From NCBI GenBank assembly GCA_037074615.1, contig CM073515.1:18747001-18811000 (forward strand): a DNA stretch of 64,000 nt, read 5' to 3'. The notes beneath the pieces were generated by a model. It was not told the origin of the DNA. It saw only the letters and a program-made list of their open reading frames with translations, and searched no databases. How positions within the stretch are numbered: position 1 is the first letter of the stretch; each line of letters starts with the position of its first letter. The position numbers were made by a program, and so were the translations under genes. Positions 46,430-59,496 of this stretch are shown in pieces. Source of the stretch: Leucaena leucocephala (lineage: Eukaryota > Streptophyta > Magnoliopsida > Fabales > Fabaceae).

Positions 46430-47979
46430 ATGGCTCAGATTGAATCGTGATGAACATCTTAGATTGCTTAGCTTTCTCAAGAAGCTTCACCTGCATCATC
46501 AAGATGTCATCATCATCCTCAATGACTCATTAAAATGACATCATCAAGGGATACCTCACATGCTTAGGTTGTATAATGGTGTGGCCCTTGGGATACCTCA
46601 CCAGCTAACTCAGCACTTCCAGAGAATTCCAGAATCTTATCTTGTAATGAACGGTTGAGATCGTGCCACGTGTCCTTAGCTTTTTCTTGAGTTTTCTTCT
46701 ATCCTTAGATTAGTATAATGTGGCATCATAGTGGGTCCCATGAGTACACATTTTATGCCACCTCATGGCTTTCGGGAAAATTTAAAAACTTCAACTGGGT
46801 AATTATACTTTACTAAAAATCACTAAAACATTATTTTAACTCCAGTTAGACCCACATAATCCTTGGGATATGTTTTTATATGTCTTGGAATGTCATCTTG
46901 GATCTCTGATCAAGCTCTAGTACTCTGATGGTTCAATTCCTAAGAAACTTCCCTTGGGAATTTACCAAAATGCCCTTGGTTCCTCTCTCTTTACTTTAAT
47001 GATTCTAGGGGCATTATTGTCTTTTCCCATTTTAACATAATATTTCTTGACCCAGGTCAACTATCCAGATAACCTTCCTTGACTGTCTAACATTAATCAA
47101 ATGACCAAAATACCCTTCACTCATTCTCTAATTATTTTATAACATAAGGGTATTTTTGTCATTTTGCACCTTTTTTGGATATTTATGGACACTAACCCCT
47201 TTTATCCGATGAACTGATATCATGGGCTTAGGCCTCACTTGGTGTCATCATGGGCCTCTCTGTGATGTCATCTAAACTTATTTAGTTATAACTTGCTTAC
47301 TACTTAAGTTTCATAATCGGATATCGGGTGTCTACAAACTCCAATCAAAATTCACTAAAACGTGAATATCTTTTCCTACATAACTCCTTTTGCGGTTCCG
47401 TTAGTTTCCTAACCTCTTGATTCATAGGATGCACCTTCCTATAACTTTTTATTTATATATGAGATCCTGAAGGTCTGATAAAAATTTTAGATAACTTTCA
47501 GACTATCAGATAAATATCAGTTATCTAGAACTCCAATAAAATTTATGTATTAGGATAGATTAAATAACACAATTTTATCTATCTATTGATAAATTTTAGG
47601 ACCGAAATGCTTCTAAGCAGTTATAAGCTTTTTCTGGCTTAACTTTCTATAATTACAATTTTGCCCTTAGAAACTTTGGGAAATTACACTTTAGTCCGTC
47701 AACTTTTCATAATTACACTTAATAGCCCACAACTTGTATTTACTTTCATTTTTGGTCATGGGACTTTTAGACTTTTCAGTTTAGTCCCTTTCTTTCTTCA
47801 AAAATTATGGCCACAAGGACTTTCACTATTTACAATTTAGTCCTTGATCTTTCACTTACTTGTAGTTTAGTCCCTGAACATCATATGTATACTTCTGTGA
47901 CTTATTCTCAACAGGGCATGTAGCCTACCTCTTTCAATCTACATCATGGGCTTATATGTCTAAAAATTGGGATATGATA

Positions 47980-48832
47980 GAGAGAAAGTTTGGAGAGGTT
48001 AGTTCCATTTGCCATGGCCAAGAGGGATTTTGGCCATTGTAAACTAACATAGAGGCTGCGACATAATAGGACAGTAGCATAGAATTTGCAAAAATAAAAC
48101 GTAAACCTCACTAAATGCTCCTCAACTCAATGCCTTAGTTCCAAAACCTCAAAAAATGCGTTTCTAAACTTCTTTTCACAATCAAAATACACCTAAACAT
48201 GAATAAAACATTTGAGAAATCAAACTATAAACAAGGTTGAATCAATAATTTAAAACTTAAAACCTTTACACTCAAATTCTTTCTTTCAAACTCAATTTTT
48301 GTCAAAATGTATTCAAAAGCTATTAAAAATCAAATCCATGTAGTTCTCAATCAAAATTGATGTGGAGATGTGTGTATGCATGAAATACAAGTTCAATATT
48401 CAAAAATTCCAAAGCAAAACACACATATAGCAGCAATCACCCAATTTGACAACAATTAAGCAAAGTTCCAGCAAGTATCAATTCCAAAATTATTCTAAAA
48501 TCAAGTGTTATTCACACGTAAAGTTCTATCCAATCAAAATTGAATTTGAGAAGGGTGAACATATACAATTAAGCTCAAAATCATCAAAATAAATTTAAGC
48601 AATAACACCATAATAGTAACCAAGTCAAAACAAAACAATGAAGCCCAAAAAACAGTAAAAGCACTAACTTGAGAGCAAAATGCAATATTGAAAATGCAAC
48701 CTAAACTATATGCACCTAAAACTAAATGCAATGCAAATATACAAGTCCTATAAGAAAACCCCTTGTCAAAAGTGAAATTGACAATTAGATTACCTAGGGA
48801 GCCAATTACTTAGCTCCACAACAATGATGACT
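47980..48832 (-). other. Athila-like leader/internal remnant
   Basis: An A+T-rich segment running up to a degenerate PBS. Near 48780-48812 it reads like the Athila leader (CTAGGGAGCCAATTACTTAGC versus AGGGAACCAATTTCTCTGC at 19876). No gag is visible, so the parent element was either truncated or non-coding. Confidence 0.5.
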
Positions 48833-49640
48833 TGATGGGAAGACCTTTGGTCATACGCCTTAGGGTCTCCAATAAAAAACTAACTAAGGGATGCAATATA
48901 GTACAAACCTAGGATTGTTATATCTTTATTGAGGAGCCTTTTATTGATTCATAAGTAATGTATATGCCATGCAATGCACTATTTACAAAAAAGGTATAAA
49001 TGTTTTGGATTTTCATAAAACAAAGTAAATTCAATGAATGTAAAATCCTAAGCTACTATATTTTTGGTATTTTTTTATGAAATATGATGGATGGAGGATG
49101 GTATGAAATACAATGTAATGGATCTCTTGAGGTTTGGTTAGGTGGAAAACTTGGATTCAATTTATTAGGGAATTTAATAGGAACCAAACTTAACTGGTAT
49201 AGAAGGTTCAAAACATCTTTTAAATAAAATTAACCTAATTACATAAAATAACATATAAGTCTATTATAGACCATATATTTGCATGCCTGTCACACAAGGA
49301 AACTCAACATTGTCCAATAGCTCTTAAATTCCATTTTACATGCTCAGGGACACTTAACCATAGAATTAAGTCTAACCTCAAGAGTATGATTAGGACTAGT
49401 AAACTTATTTGAAACCTTTGGAAAAGCACATTAAACGGAATGCTCCTTGCATTATCAGGCTATGCACTCAACACTAAATGTACCAAAATCAAATAAAGCC
49501 ATCACCTTGTAACATTAATCAAGCTCTAGCAATAAAATCGTTAAACACATAAACATGACAATAATTCCATAACATCAAACTCAATGGAAAATGACTAAAA
49601 GTGATGATAAATCTCTAAATACATATACTAATCCATAATA
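48833..49640 (-). mobile_element. Athila-like 5' LTR, truncated
   Basis: Starts TGATGGGAAGACC after a degraded Asp-type PBS (CCACAACAATGATGA on the plus strand). TTATTGAGGAGCC lies about 100 bp in, as in the intact Athila LTR. Cut at 49640 by a plus-strand family A LTR. Confidence 0.6.
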
Positions 49641-51178
49641 TGTCATATCCTAATCTTCCCTTTCTGTATAATGCTGATAGTGGAAAGAGGTTTAGAAAGG
49701 ATCATGACGAAGATCAGAAGATATGGTAAAGGTTATATGAGCTTTGAAGAAAGAGAAGGACCTAAACATAAAGTAGAAAAGGTTAAAGGCCAAAAGTTAA
49801 AGTAGAAACAAAAGTTAGGCCAAAAGTGGTAATTTCTAAAAGTTTAGGGACCTAAATATAAATTTGCAAAAAGTTATGTATATAAATGTAATTAAGAGAA
49901 AAGTTCAAAAGTAAAATAGTAATTATAGAAAGTTCAGCCCGAAAAGGGTTAAAACTGCCATGAAGTAGTTCAGTCCCATATTCCATCAGTAAATAGAGGA
50001 AGTTACGCTGGTTAATCTAGCATGATGCAAAAATTTTATTAGGGCTACAAATAGCAGAAATTATCTGATTGTCTAAAAGTTATCTAAATTTTTATCATAT
50101 TCCATGGACAACAGATATAAGTGGGGGAATCACAAGAAAGTGTGTCCTACAGTGTCAGATGTTATGAATCTTATAGAACTCCATAAATAGTCATGTATAA
50201 AAAGTTATTCCCATATTAGTGAATTTTGACAGGAGTTTGAGAACACCCGATATCCGATAAAAGAATTTATCAGTAAATAAGCCTGGATAGGATGAACTCA
50301 AATGACCTCATATATGGGCTTATGATGACGCCAAGGAGGGCCTAAAAGCCAGGGTACCAGTTCATTAGTAGAAGGGGCCAGTGTCCAGAAAAAAGTGCAA
50401 AATTACAAAAATGCCCTTGGATGCCCGGATTGTACCAGTGATGGATAGAGGGCATTTTGGTCATCTGGGATATGCTAAAAAAGTGTCACATGGAATAAAT
50501 ATGATTATTTGAGCTAGTATATACCTTGAGGCAGTACAAAGAGGGGTGAAATAACACTTATGCCCTTAGGGTTAGTACAATGCAAGAAAGGACACCAAGG
50601 GTATTTTGGTCATTTCCCAAGGGATAGATACAGATAAATCTCTAGTATATCATTTTCAATGGTATGAGAAGCCTAGAAATTAATTTCTAGGACATAATAC
50701 ATATCCTGGTATATTATAAAAAATTAGGAACAAAACACAGTCCGGTTGTTGTGAAACTGCTTCGATCGGTACCGAATTAGACTAAAATTTTTCCAGAAGT
50801 TTCCTTACATGGACAACATGCCACATACCCCTCTTAGGTGTCCCATGAGCTGTCCCAAATGATTTCATAATTATTCTTTTTAGAAAAAGTTAAATTCAAG
50901 ATTAAATGTGAGCCCTTAGATCAAATAGTATACAAATCAATCTTTGCCATCCATTTTCACCCAAATTTCTCTATAAATACCCCCTCATTTCAGACCTATT
51001 CAGCAGCCCTTGGAAGGAAACTCTTGCAAAATTTCCACTCAACCAAGAAAGAAGCACACAACTTGAAGCAAGAAGCAAGGTAATCATCTCCCTTGATCTT
51101 GAGCTTTGTTCTAGCAAGTTATCTCTTAGTTTTAAGGGGGTTTTGTGCGCTATTTCCCTTATGGTTGCAGCTGGAAGT
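49641..51178 (+). mobile_element. Family A LTR, plus orientation, truncated
   Basis: TGTCATATCCTAATCTTCCC onward, collinear with 55728-57480 through the TATA/donor region. It is cut at 51178, where a minus-strand family A LTR starts at once. The join is head-to-head between two copies of the same family. Confidence 0.85.
50971..51083 (+). promoter_or_regulatory. LTR TATA box and 5' splice donor
   Basis: CTATAAATACC at 50971-50981, and CAAG|GTAATC with GT at 51080-51081, about 105 nt apart. Confidence 0.55.
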
Positions 51179-53871
51179 TGTAACATCCTTACTTTCTTAT
51201 GTATTAGGGACGATTTAGAAGCATTTAGAACTACTTACAAGACCTTGGAAGTCCATTAGCCAAATCTGGAATTGTACTCTTTCTCGGGTTACTGTTCATA
51301 TGGTATTCCAGATTACACGATGAACTTCAAAAAATCATAATTAATTCTAGACAAATTGAAATAAAGTCATTCAAAAAGCTATGTGAATCTAACATCTTGA
51401 AATTTAGGGAGAAAATAATTTCCAGACCAAATGATTAGCTAATTAATACAGTTTATTCATTAAAGTTTACTGTTCATTTGGTCAAAAACTTTGGAAACAG
51501 ATTCTGGTACCTTATTTTAGAAATTCATTTCTCTTAATATACAAATCCAATTGAAAATTTCTACCTATAAATTTAAAGCTATGAATGTTTTCTGCATGCT
51601 CATAAGATTTCATGAAATAATTCCTTCATTTTCTAGGTCAAACTGAAGCCACAACAAAACTGCTTTAGGACCTACGTTTTTACCATTTCATTTTCTTTTC
51701 TTTCATTTTCAATAATTGTTCTAGCATGTATAAGCCATCAAATAAACTTATTAATATTCATATACATCATGTACATATGCCATAATTATTACAAATAGTT
51801 TCATCTCATAAATAGACACTTTACATGGCATTTATATACATGGATCATTCATAGCATATGCTATCCTTTCTTCCATTCTTTAGCTTTTCTCCATGTATAC
51901 CTTTTCCATCATGCTTGACCTAAATTGGTTGGTTGTGGGAGAGTGAGATTCTAGGGAATCTCAGTAGCAAACATTACTACTTAAATATGCAAGATGGATG
52001 CTAATGCATGATATGTAATTTCATTAAACTTTCTTTGATTAGTGACATGCCATCATGCTATATACTTTCACATAAAATGCATGGCCATGGAAAACATGTT
52101 ATTCACAATACATTCAATATCATTAATCATGTCACAACATCATTCAAATATCATATACATGTCAACACATAAGCATACCACATCAAGCACATGAAGAGGT
52201 AAGTTCACTACCTTATAGACTTGACTTTCTTTCACTTTATCTTACTTCTTTCTTCTCACATCTCTTGGACATGTGGCTGCCTCTTTTGGAGCATAACAAT
52301 CAATTCCTTACCATCTAATTTCCTTGAGCATTAAACTTACTTTAACTAACATAACTCCCTCTTGAACATTAAGCTCATTTACGTTCCTTAATCTTAACTA
52401 ATGGACTTGGTCTATGAATCAATTGATGTCTTGAGTTTACCCTACATAATTTCATATTTTCAATTTATGTATGAGCTTAGAATCATGAAAGTCTAGCTCC
52501 TTCGTGGCCTACTGTATAGAACTTAACATAGGGATACAATTCTTTCAAAAATTCTCATTTCGATTCTAATACTTCCCATACTTGTTTTTACACTTTACCC
52601 CACACAAATTTTCATTTTAAAACCATTGAAATCATAAAAATCATGAAATTTAAATCACTGTTCATGAAAGTGAACAGTAACCGTGAAGGATTTCAAAAAC
52701 TACAACATTGAGATTTTAATGTTTCCAAGGTTCAAAACCTTTCCAATCCTACACAAAATCATCATATAAACTCAATGGAAGCATTAAATCATTTAAGTTC
52801 CATTGCCTTCCTTCATGAACAGTGAAGGCTGAACAGGGCACACTATGGCAAAGTCAAGAATATCAATTTGATTCAACAACCAACCACTTAACTAGCTTGT
52901 TTAAGCTTCAATCATATGTTTCTAACTTTAATTTCTTCTTTTCCCTTTCATCTAAGTTTTTTGGACAGCACCACCCCTTATAGAAAACTTAACTTTTCCC
53001 CATGAAAACCCTAGTTCAAGCTCCCAAATCAAAGGAAAATAAGCTAGGAGAGATTGCTTACCTTTAATCTCCAGCTTGCTTGAACTTTGGTACCTTGAAT
53101 CTTCTTTGTCTTGGCTTGAGTTTTCATTTTTCAAGAGTTTCCCCAAGGGTCCATGAAGCCACGGTTTTGATGCAGAATGAGGGGGTATTTATAGCCAAAA
53201 TCCAAGAAAAATCAATGGCCGATATTGATTTGGTTACTCTTTGATCTAAAGGCTCACATTTAATCTTAGATTTTAATTTTTCATAAAAGAATAATTATGA
53301 CATCATGTGGGACACATCATGAGGTTATGTGGCATGCTTACCATTCCAAGAAGCTTCTAGAAAAATTCTAGTGCAATCCGGTATCGATCAGAGTAGTTTC
53401 ACAGCAACTGGACTATTTTCTCCTCCTAATTTTTTTATAATATACTAGGATATGTATTTTGTCATGGAAATCAATGTATAGTCTTATCATATTATTGAAA
53501 TTGATATACTAAATATTTATCTATCATCCATCCCTTAAAAAATGATCAAAATACCCTTGGTGTCATTTCTTGCGCTGTACTAACCCTAAGGGCATAATTG
53601 TCATTTTACGCCTCTTTACATTGTCTCAGGGCATATATTGGCTCTAAATAATCATATTTATACTATGTTCCATGTTTTTGGCCTGTCCATAATGACTAAA
53701 ATGACCTCCATCTAACACTGGTATAGTATGGGCATTCAGGGGCATTTTCATAATTTAGCACTTTTCCTAGATTACTTTAGACTCTGGCCCACATAACTGT
53801 TTCACTACTTTATTGGGATCATTATGGCACCATTTGGGCTTTGGTATGGGCTCATTGGCATCATTACCTTT
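51179..53871 (-). mobile_element. Family A LTR, minus orientation, truncated
   Basis: TGTAACATCCTTACTTTCTT to about TTACCTTTATG, collinear with 24756-27472 and, as complement, with about 56370-59322. It ends at an Athila-like fragment. No TSD because the end is missing. Confidence 0.85.
53058..53196 (-). promoter_or_regulatory. LTR TATA box and 5' splice donor
   Basis: Minus-strand CTATAAATACCCC (from 53194) and TAAAG|GTAAGCAATC (GT at 53061-53060), about 125 nt apart. Nearly identical to 57254-57392 on the other strand. Confidence 0.55.
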
Positions 53872-54212
53872 ATGTGGAAATTATATTAAGTGCAAATTAA
53901 GTGCAAAATCTAGCAAAAACATGCGTTACAAAATTTACGCATTCTCCATAATGAGAATTTTCTTAGCTATGGAAAAGTACATAGAGACAAAATAGGATTC
54001 AACTCAAAAAATTAGGCCACAACCAAGTGCACCTTGATAGCATTATGGGTTCTTCTGTTCCTTTATACCTTTTTGCTTGGTCTATTTTTCTCTCCAAATA
54101 TTTCCTAATTTTCTACAAATCAAAAATAATAATTGTAGCTTCAAAAGTCCCAAAATGGATCAATATGGAGAAACATGATATAATGACAATAATACCTTTT
54201 TTAAACCTTAAT
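53872..54212 (-). mobile_element. Athila-like LTR end fragment
   Basis: About 340 bp whose right end (GAAACATGATATAATGACAA, then CCTTTTTTAAACCTTAATT) resembles the Athila LTR at 21300-21350 (AAAATATGACAATGACGCTC, then CTTTTAAACACTAATTC). Weak similarity only. The 63-aa ORF at 54027-54218 is probably chance. Confidence 0.4.
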
Positions 54213-55727
54213 TGTTAGACTAGGCATATACACCCAAGATGGGTGAATTGGGTGTTTTAATACTTTTAACGAAAATTTAAAACTTAAAGACAACAAGAAC
54301 ATGAATGAATGAAAAGAGTATGGATCATAAAGATTTCACCGAAGGATAGAAGAATTAACATAAACAGTTAATCCTATTTCGAACTAATCCTTTTGTCCTA
54401 CGTCCAGTCCCCAGAGGCCTTATGAGATTTTCAACTATATATAATATTTGAATGGGCTCTTGGTGCCTTAGTACAAGAATTGAACCACTCAATCACTCCC
54501 CCTTACTTCTCGTGAGGTTATAATCCCAACTTAAGAGAACCAATCTCTTAAGTCTATAAAATGAATGAAAAATATATTCATAATCTCTCTCTCAAACAGT
54601 ATGTATGATAATAAATACTTAAGCTCAATAAATGTCGAGTTATAGAATAAAGAAATAGAGAATGTAATAAATTCAAAAGTTGTTGTTTCATTTGTTAGTT
54701 CTCATTGTTCATTCTTTTCTTAATTAATGCGTTGTTAAATAACATTTACTTTGGTTGTTAACTGTTAGGCTCATATTTGTAACCATTGGAGTAAAGGCGT
54801 TGTTGGTTATTGGCAGGCAGGTGAGCATTTAATGCTTTGCCAGAGTAGTAAGTTTACGTTGCCATAGCCTTCCTCACTTCAACTTCTTAGCCTTTTATAA
54901 ATATACTCAATCTCAAAAGATTTGTAAGTAGTTAAAGCATTGATTACGTGTATGAACCATTAATAATCAACTCCTTATCAAAGATCAAGGCCTTAATCAA
55001 GTTCATATGGCTTTCATAAAATGTATTTTATTAATCATTTAACTAATTGATTAATTATCATTAATTTAATTATTATTTCAATTAAAGAGAGAAATAGAAA
55101 ATGGAGCATCACATTGATTAGAATTTTTAACCATATACAATTCAATAAGTTTCTCAAAAGATATATAATGAAGAATGTGGATAAACATATGTATATTCAT
55201 ATATGGAACAATCATATATAGCTCAAAGAGAGATTCAATCAGCTTCAATACAACCAGAGAAAAATATTTGAAATATATGAAGTTAATTGATTAATATAAG
55301 TTAATCGAATACCTAGTTGATTAATGTCTCTAGAAGAATTGAAACAAAAATATTTTCGACACAAATTAATCAAACAATCAATCTATTAATGTAAATTCAT
55401 CGATTAACTAATCAATTAATAGATTCATAGTTGAATTTTCACAAAATCTTTCTTCACTGATTGATTGAACAGTTAATTGATTAATATAAAATAATCGATT
55501 GAGTAATCAATTAATAGAGTTATCTTTATTCAGAAGAAAAACTGTTCTCAATAGATTAATCGAATAGGCAGTCAATTAATTATAATTAATTGATTAACCA
55601 ATCGATTAATTGACTTATCTGTTCAATTTTAGAGATTATCTTATGACATTAATCGAACACTTAATTGATTAATTGATTTTCCTTTATAGTACAAAATATT
55701 GTCCTTACTTTAATTGAACAACCAAAA
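54213..55727 (-). mobile_element. Copia LTR (CGATTAA-motif family), inverted and truncated
   Basis: Starts TGTTAGACTAGGCATATACA, the complement of the LTR end at 11092, with a shared ACGTCCA block (TCCTACGTCCAGTCCCC, 54398) and a dense series of AATCGATTA / CAATTAAT motifs at 55010-55720. Cut at 55727 by a family A element. Confidence 0.75.
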
Positions 55728-56347
55728 TGTCATATCCTAAATTTTTCCTATCTGTATAATACTAATAGTGGAAAGAGGTTTGGAAAGGATTATGACAAAG
55801 ATCAGAAGAAAAGATAAAGGTTAGATGAGTCTTAAAGAAAGAGAAGGACTAAAACAAAAATTAGAAAAAGGTTAAAGGCCAAAAGTTAAAGTAGAAACAA
55901 GATTTGGGCCAAAAGTAGTAATTTCCAAAAGTTAAGGGACTTAAATGTAATTAAGTAAAAAGTTCAAGGGGAAAATTGTAATTATAGAAAGATCAACCCG
56001 AAAAGGGTTAGAACTGCCCAGAAGTATTTCAATCCCATATTCCATCAGTAAATAGAGCAAGGTATGTTGGATAATCTAACATGATACAGAAATTTTATTA
56101 GGGCTCCAGATAGCAGATATTTATCTGATAGTTTAAAAGTTATCTGAAATTTTATCAGATTTCATGGACTTCAGATATAAGTGGGCAAATTATAGGAAAG
56201 TATGCCCTATAGTGTTAGATGTCCTAGATCTGACAGAACTCTAGAAGAAGTTCTGTATAAAAAGTTATTCACATATTAGTGAATTTTGACAGGAGTTTGA
56301 TAATACCCGTGATCCGATAATAGAACTTATCAGTATGTAAGCCTAGA

Positions 56348-56780
56348 TAGAATGAGATCAGATAACCTCATATATAGGACCATAATGACACCAATGAAGG
56401 CCCAAAACCCAGGGTACCAGTCTATTAGTAGAAGGGGCCATTGTCCAGAAAATGTGCGAAATTATGAAAATGCCCCTGGATTCACATATTGTACCAGAGA
56501 TGGATGAAAGGCATTTTGGTCATCTAGGATAAGCTAAAAACGTGGAACATGACATAAATATATAGAATGAGATTAGATGACCTCATATATATGACCATGA
56601 TGACACCAAGAAAGGCCCAAAACCCAGGGTACCAGTCTATTAGTAGAAGGGGCCAGTGCCCAGAAAAAGTGCGAAATTATGAAAATGCTCCTGGATTCCC
56701 ATATTGTACCAAAGATGGATGAAAGGTATTTTTGTCATCTGGGATAGGCTAAAAATATGGAACATGGTATAAATATGATT
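56348..56780. repeat. 215-bp tandem duplication in LTR
   Basis: Two adjacent copies, phase points 56348 and 56563. Both contain CCCAAAACCCAGGGTACCAG and TCTATTAGTAGAAGGGGCCA. Other LTR copies (for example 50300-50480) have one unit. Confidence 0.9.
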
Positions 56781-57253
56781 AGTTGAGCCAGTATATGCCC
56801 TGAGGCAGTACAAAGAGGGGTGAAATGATAACTATGCCCTTAGGGTCAATATAGTGCAATAAATGACACCAATGGTATTTTGGTCATTTCCCAAGGGATC
56901 TATAATAAGTTGTGGCTCAGTACAAGTATTTAAATGGCATGAGAAGCCTAGAAATTGATTTCTAGGACAGAATACATATCCTGGTATATTATAAAAAATT
57001 AGGAACATAAAACAGTCTGGTTGCTGTGAAACAGCTCCGATCGGTACCGGGTTAGACTGGAATTTTTCCAGAAGCTTCCTACCATGATAATTTATTCACA
57101 TAAGCCCATGAAGTGTCCCTTGAGATGTCCTTTATGATGTCATGATTATGTCATAATTACCTTTTGAAAAAGTTAAATCCAAGATTACATGTGGGCCTTT
57201 AGATCAAATAGTAACCAAATCAATCTTGGCCATTGATTTCCACCAAGATTTTT

Positions 57254-57392
57254 CTATAAATACCCCTCCATTTTGCAGCCAAACCATAAGCTCATTGACC
57301 CTTGGGGAAACTCTTGCAAAATGAAAACTCAAGCCAAGATAAAGAAGATTAAAGGTTCCAAAGTTCAAGCAAGCTAGAGATTAAAGGTAAGT
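57254..57392 (+). promoter_or_regulatory. LTR TATA box and consensus 5' splice donor
   Basis: CTATAAATACCCC at 57254-57266, then AAAG|GTAAGTAATC with GT at 57387-57388, about 125 nt downstream. The donor is a near-perfect plant consensus. It would start an intron that could end at the AG at 59487-59488. Confidence 0.6.
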
Positions 57393-59325
57393 AATCTCTC
57401 CTAGCTTATTTTCCTTTGATTTGGGAGTTTGAACTTAGGATTTTCATGGGAAAAAAGTTGAGTTTTCTCTAAGGGGAGGTGCTGCCTAAAAATATCAGAT
57501 GAAAGGGGAAAGAAGAAATTAAAGTTAGAAACATGTGATTGAAGCTTAAACAAGCTAGTTAAGTGGTTGGTTGTTAAATCAAATTGATATTCTTGACTTT
57601 GCCATGGTGTGCCCTATTTGTTCTGCACTGTTCATGAGGTAAGGAAATAGAATTTCAATGATTTAATGCTTCCATTAAGTTTATATGATGATTTTGTGTA
57701 GGATTGGAAAGGTTTTGAACCTTGGAAACATTAAAATCTCAAGGTTGTAGTCTTTGAGAATCCTCCATGGTACTGTTCACTCGCATGAACAGTGATTAGA
57801 ACTTCATGATTTTGATGCTTCCAATGGTTTTAAAATGAAGAGTTGTGTGGGAAAAAGTGGAGAAATAAGTATGAGAAGCATTAGAATCAAAATGAGAATT
57901 TTTGAAAGAATTGTATGCTTATGTTCAATTCTGTACAGCAGGCCATAAAGGAGCTGGTATTTCATGATTCTAAGATCATAAATGGATTCAAAATATTAAA
58001 TTGTGTAGGGTAAAGTCAATACATCAATTGGTTCAAGAGCCAAGTAGATTAGTGAAGATTAGAGAAAGTTATGACAATAAAGAGTGTAACAAAGTTAATC
58101 TTGAACATGATTAGAGTTCATGAGTCCTAATGAGTTATGTGATGAATATGAATTTGTTTAGGACCTTGAAACATCCAATAAAATGTTGGGAAGTGATTGA
58201 CATAAAGGCTTTATGGTTGGAAAGCTAGGGAGCAAATGCTAAAGATCAAGAGGAAAGCTTAAGTGCAAGGTAGTGAACTTACCTCTTTATGTGCTTGATG
58301 TGGTATGCTTATGTGTTGACATGTATATGATATTTGAACAATGTTGAGACATGATTAATGATGTTGAATATATTGTAAATAACTTGTTTTCCTTGGCCAT
58401 GCATTTTATGTAAGAGTATATAGCATGATGGTATGTCACTAATCAAAGAAAGTTTAATGAAATTACATATCATGCATTAGCATCCATCTTGCATATTTAA
58501 GTGGTAATATTTGCTACTGAGATTCCCTATAATCTCACTCTCCCATAACCAACCAATTTAGGTCAAGCATGATGGATAATGTATGCATGGAGAAGAGCTA
58601 AAGCATGGAAGAAGAAAAGTGAAGTATTTAAGATGTTAGCATATGCTATGCACTTTCCATGTATGTCAAAGCCATGTAAAGCATGTATTTATGTGATGAG
58701 ATTGTATGAAAAAATTATTGTATAACCCCATGATGTATATGAATTCATACAAGGCAAAAGAGATGATTCATGTATGCTAGAACAATTATTGAAAGTAAAA
58801 GAAAGGAAACTGAAACAGTAAAAATGTAGGTCCTGTAGCAGTTTTGTTGTGGCTTCAGTTTGACCCAGTAAATGAAGAAATTATTTCACAAAATTTTATG
58901 AACATGTATTAAACATCCATTTCTTTAAGTGAATAGGTATAACGTTTCATTTGGATGTGTATATGAAGAGAAATGAATTTCTAAATTAAGGGACCATAAT
59001 CTGTTTCTAGAGTTTTTGACAAAATGAACAGTAGACTTCAACAAATAAACTGTATTAATTGGCTAATTATTTGGTTTGGAAATTATTTTTCCCTTAAAGT
59101 TTAAGATGTTATCTTCATGTAGATTTTTGAACCACTTCATTTTGAGTTTTCTAGAATTAGTTATGATTTTGTTAATTTCATTGCATAATCTGGAATACTA
59201 TATAAACAGTAACCCGAGACAGAGTAAAATTCCAGATTTGGCTAATGGACTTTCAAGGTCTTATAAGTGGTTTTAAATGATACTGAATGGTCCCTAAGAC
59301 GTATGAAAGTAAGGATATTATATTT

Positions 59326-59336
59326 TGGTATCAGAG
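59326..59336 (+). other. Family A primer-binding site
   Basis: TGGTATCAGAG, three T's after the LTR end at 59322. Complementary to the initiator Met tRNA 3' end. Confidence 0.9.
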
Positions 59337-59477
59337 TATAGGATTCTGGCTTAGGAAATGCTCTGAACAGATTATTTATGGACTAATATGAGATTATTCC
59401 TAGACCCTAACCTTAAACAGTAAGTATTTTGTTAAGTTAGGGTTTGTTATGAGATAGTTAGCATTGCTTAATTAAGC

Positions 59478-59489
59478 AAATATTGCAGG
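59478..59489 (+). promoter_or_regulatory. Candidate 3' splice acceptor before ORF
   Basis: AATATTGCAG|G, with AG at 59487-59488, 8 bases before the ATG at 59497. Paired with the donor at 57387 it gives a 2102-nt intron that removes most of the LTR and the PBS. The pyrimidine tract is modest. Inference only. Confidence 0.35.
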
Positions 59490-59496
59490 AGTAGAT

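Larger units (their letters stand above)
43552..47979 (-). mobile_element. Family A solo LTR with TSD GAGAG, containing a nested LTR
   Basis: TGTAACATCCTATTTTATTA to AAAAATTGGGATATGATA (terminal CA to TA), flanked by GAGAG on both sides (43547-43551 and 47980-47984). A foreign LTR of about 1.5 kb lies inside (about 44960-46429). Without it the LTR is about 2.9 kb. A TATA box (minus strand CTATAAATAGAC, about 44906-44895) and donor AAT|GTAAGT (GT at 44717-44716) are present. Confidence 0.9.
55728..59322 (+). mobile_element. Family A 5' LTR, long form (3595 bp)
   Basis: TGTCATATCCTAAATTTTTC to AAAGTAAGGATATTATA. It contains a 215-bp tandem duplication (56348-56780), the TATA box and the splice donor. 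The region 57390-59322 has no ORF of note. Confidence 0.92.
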
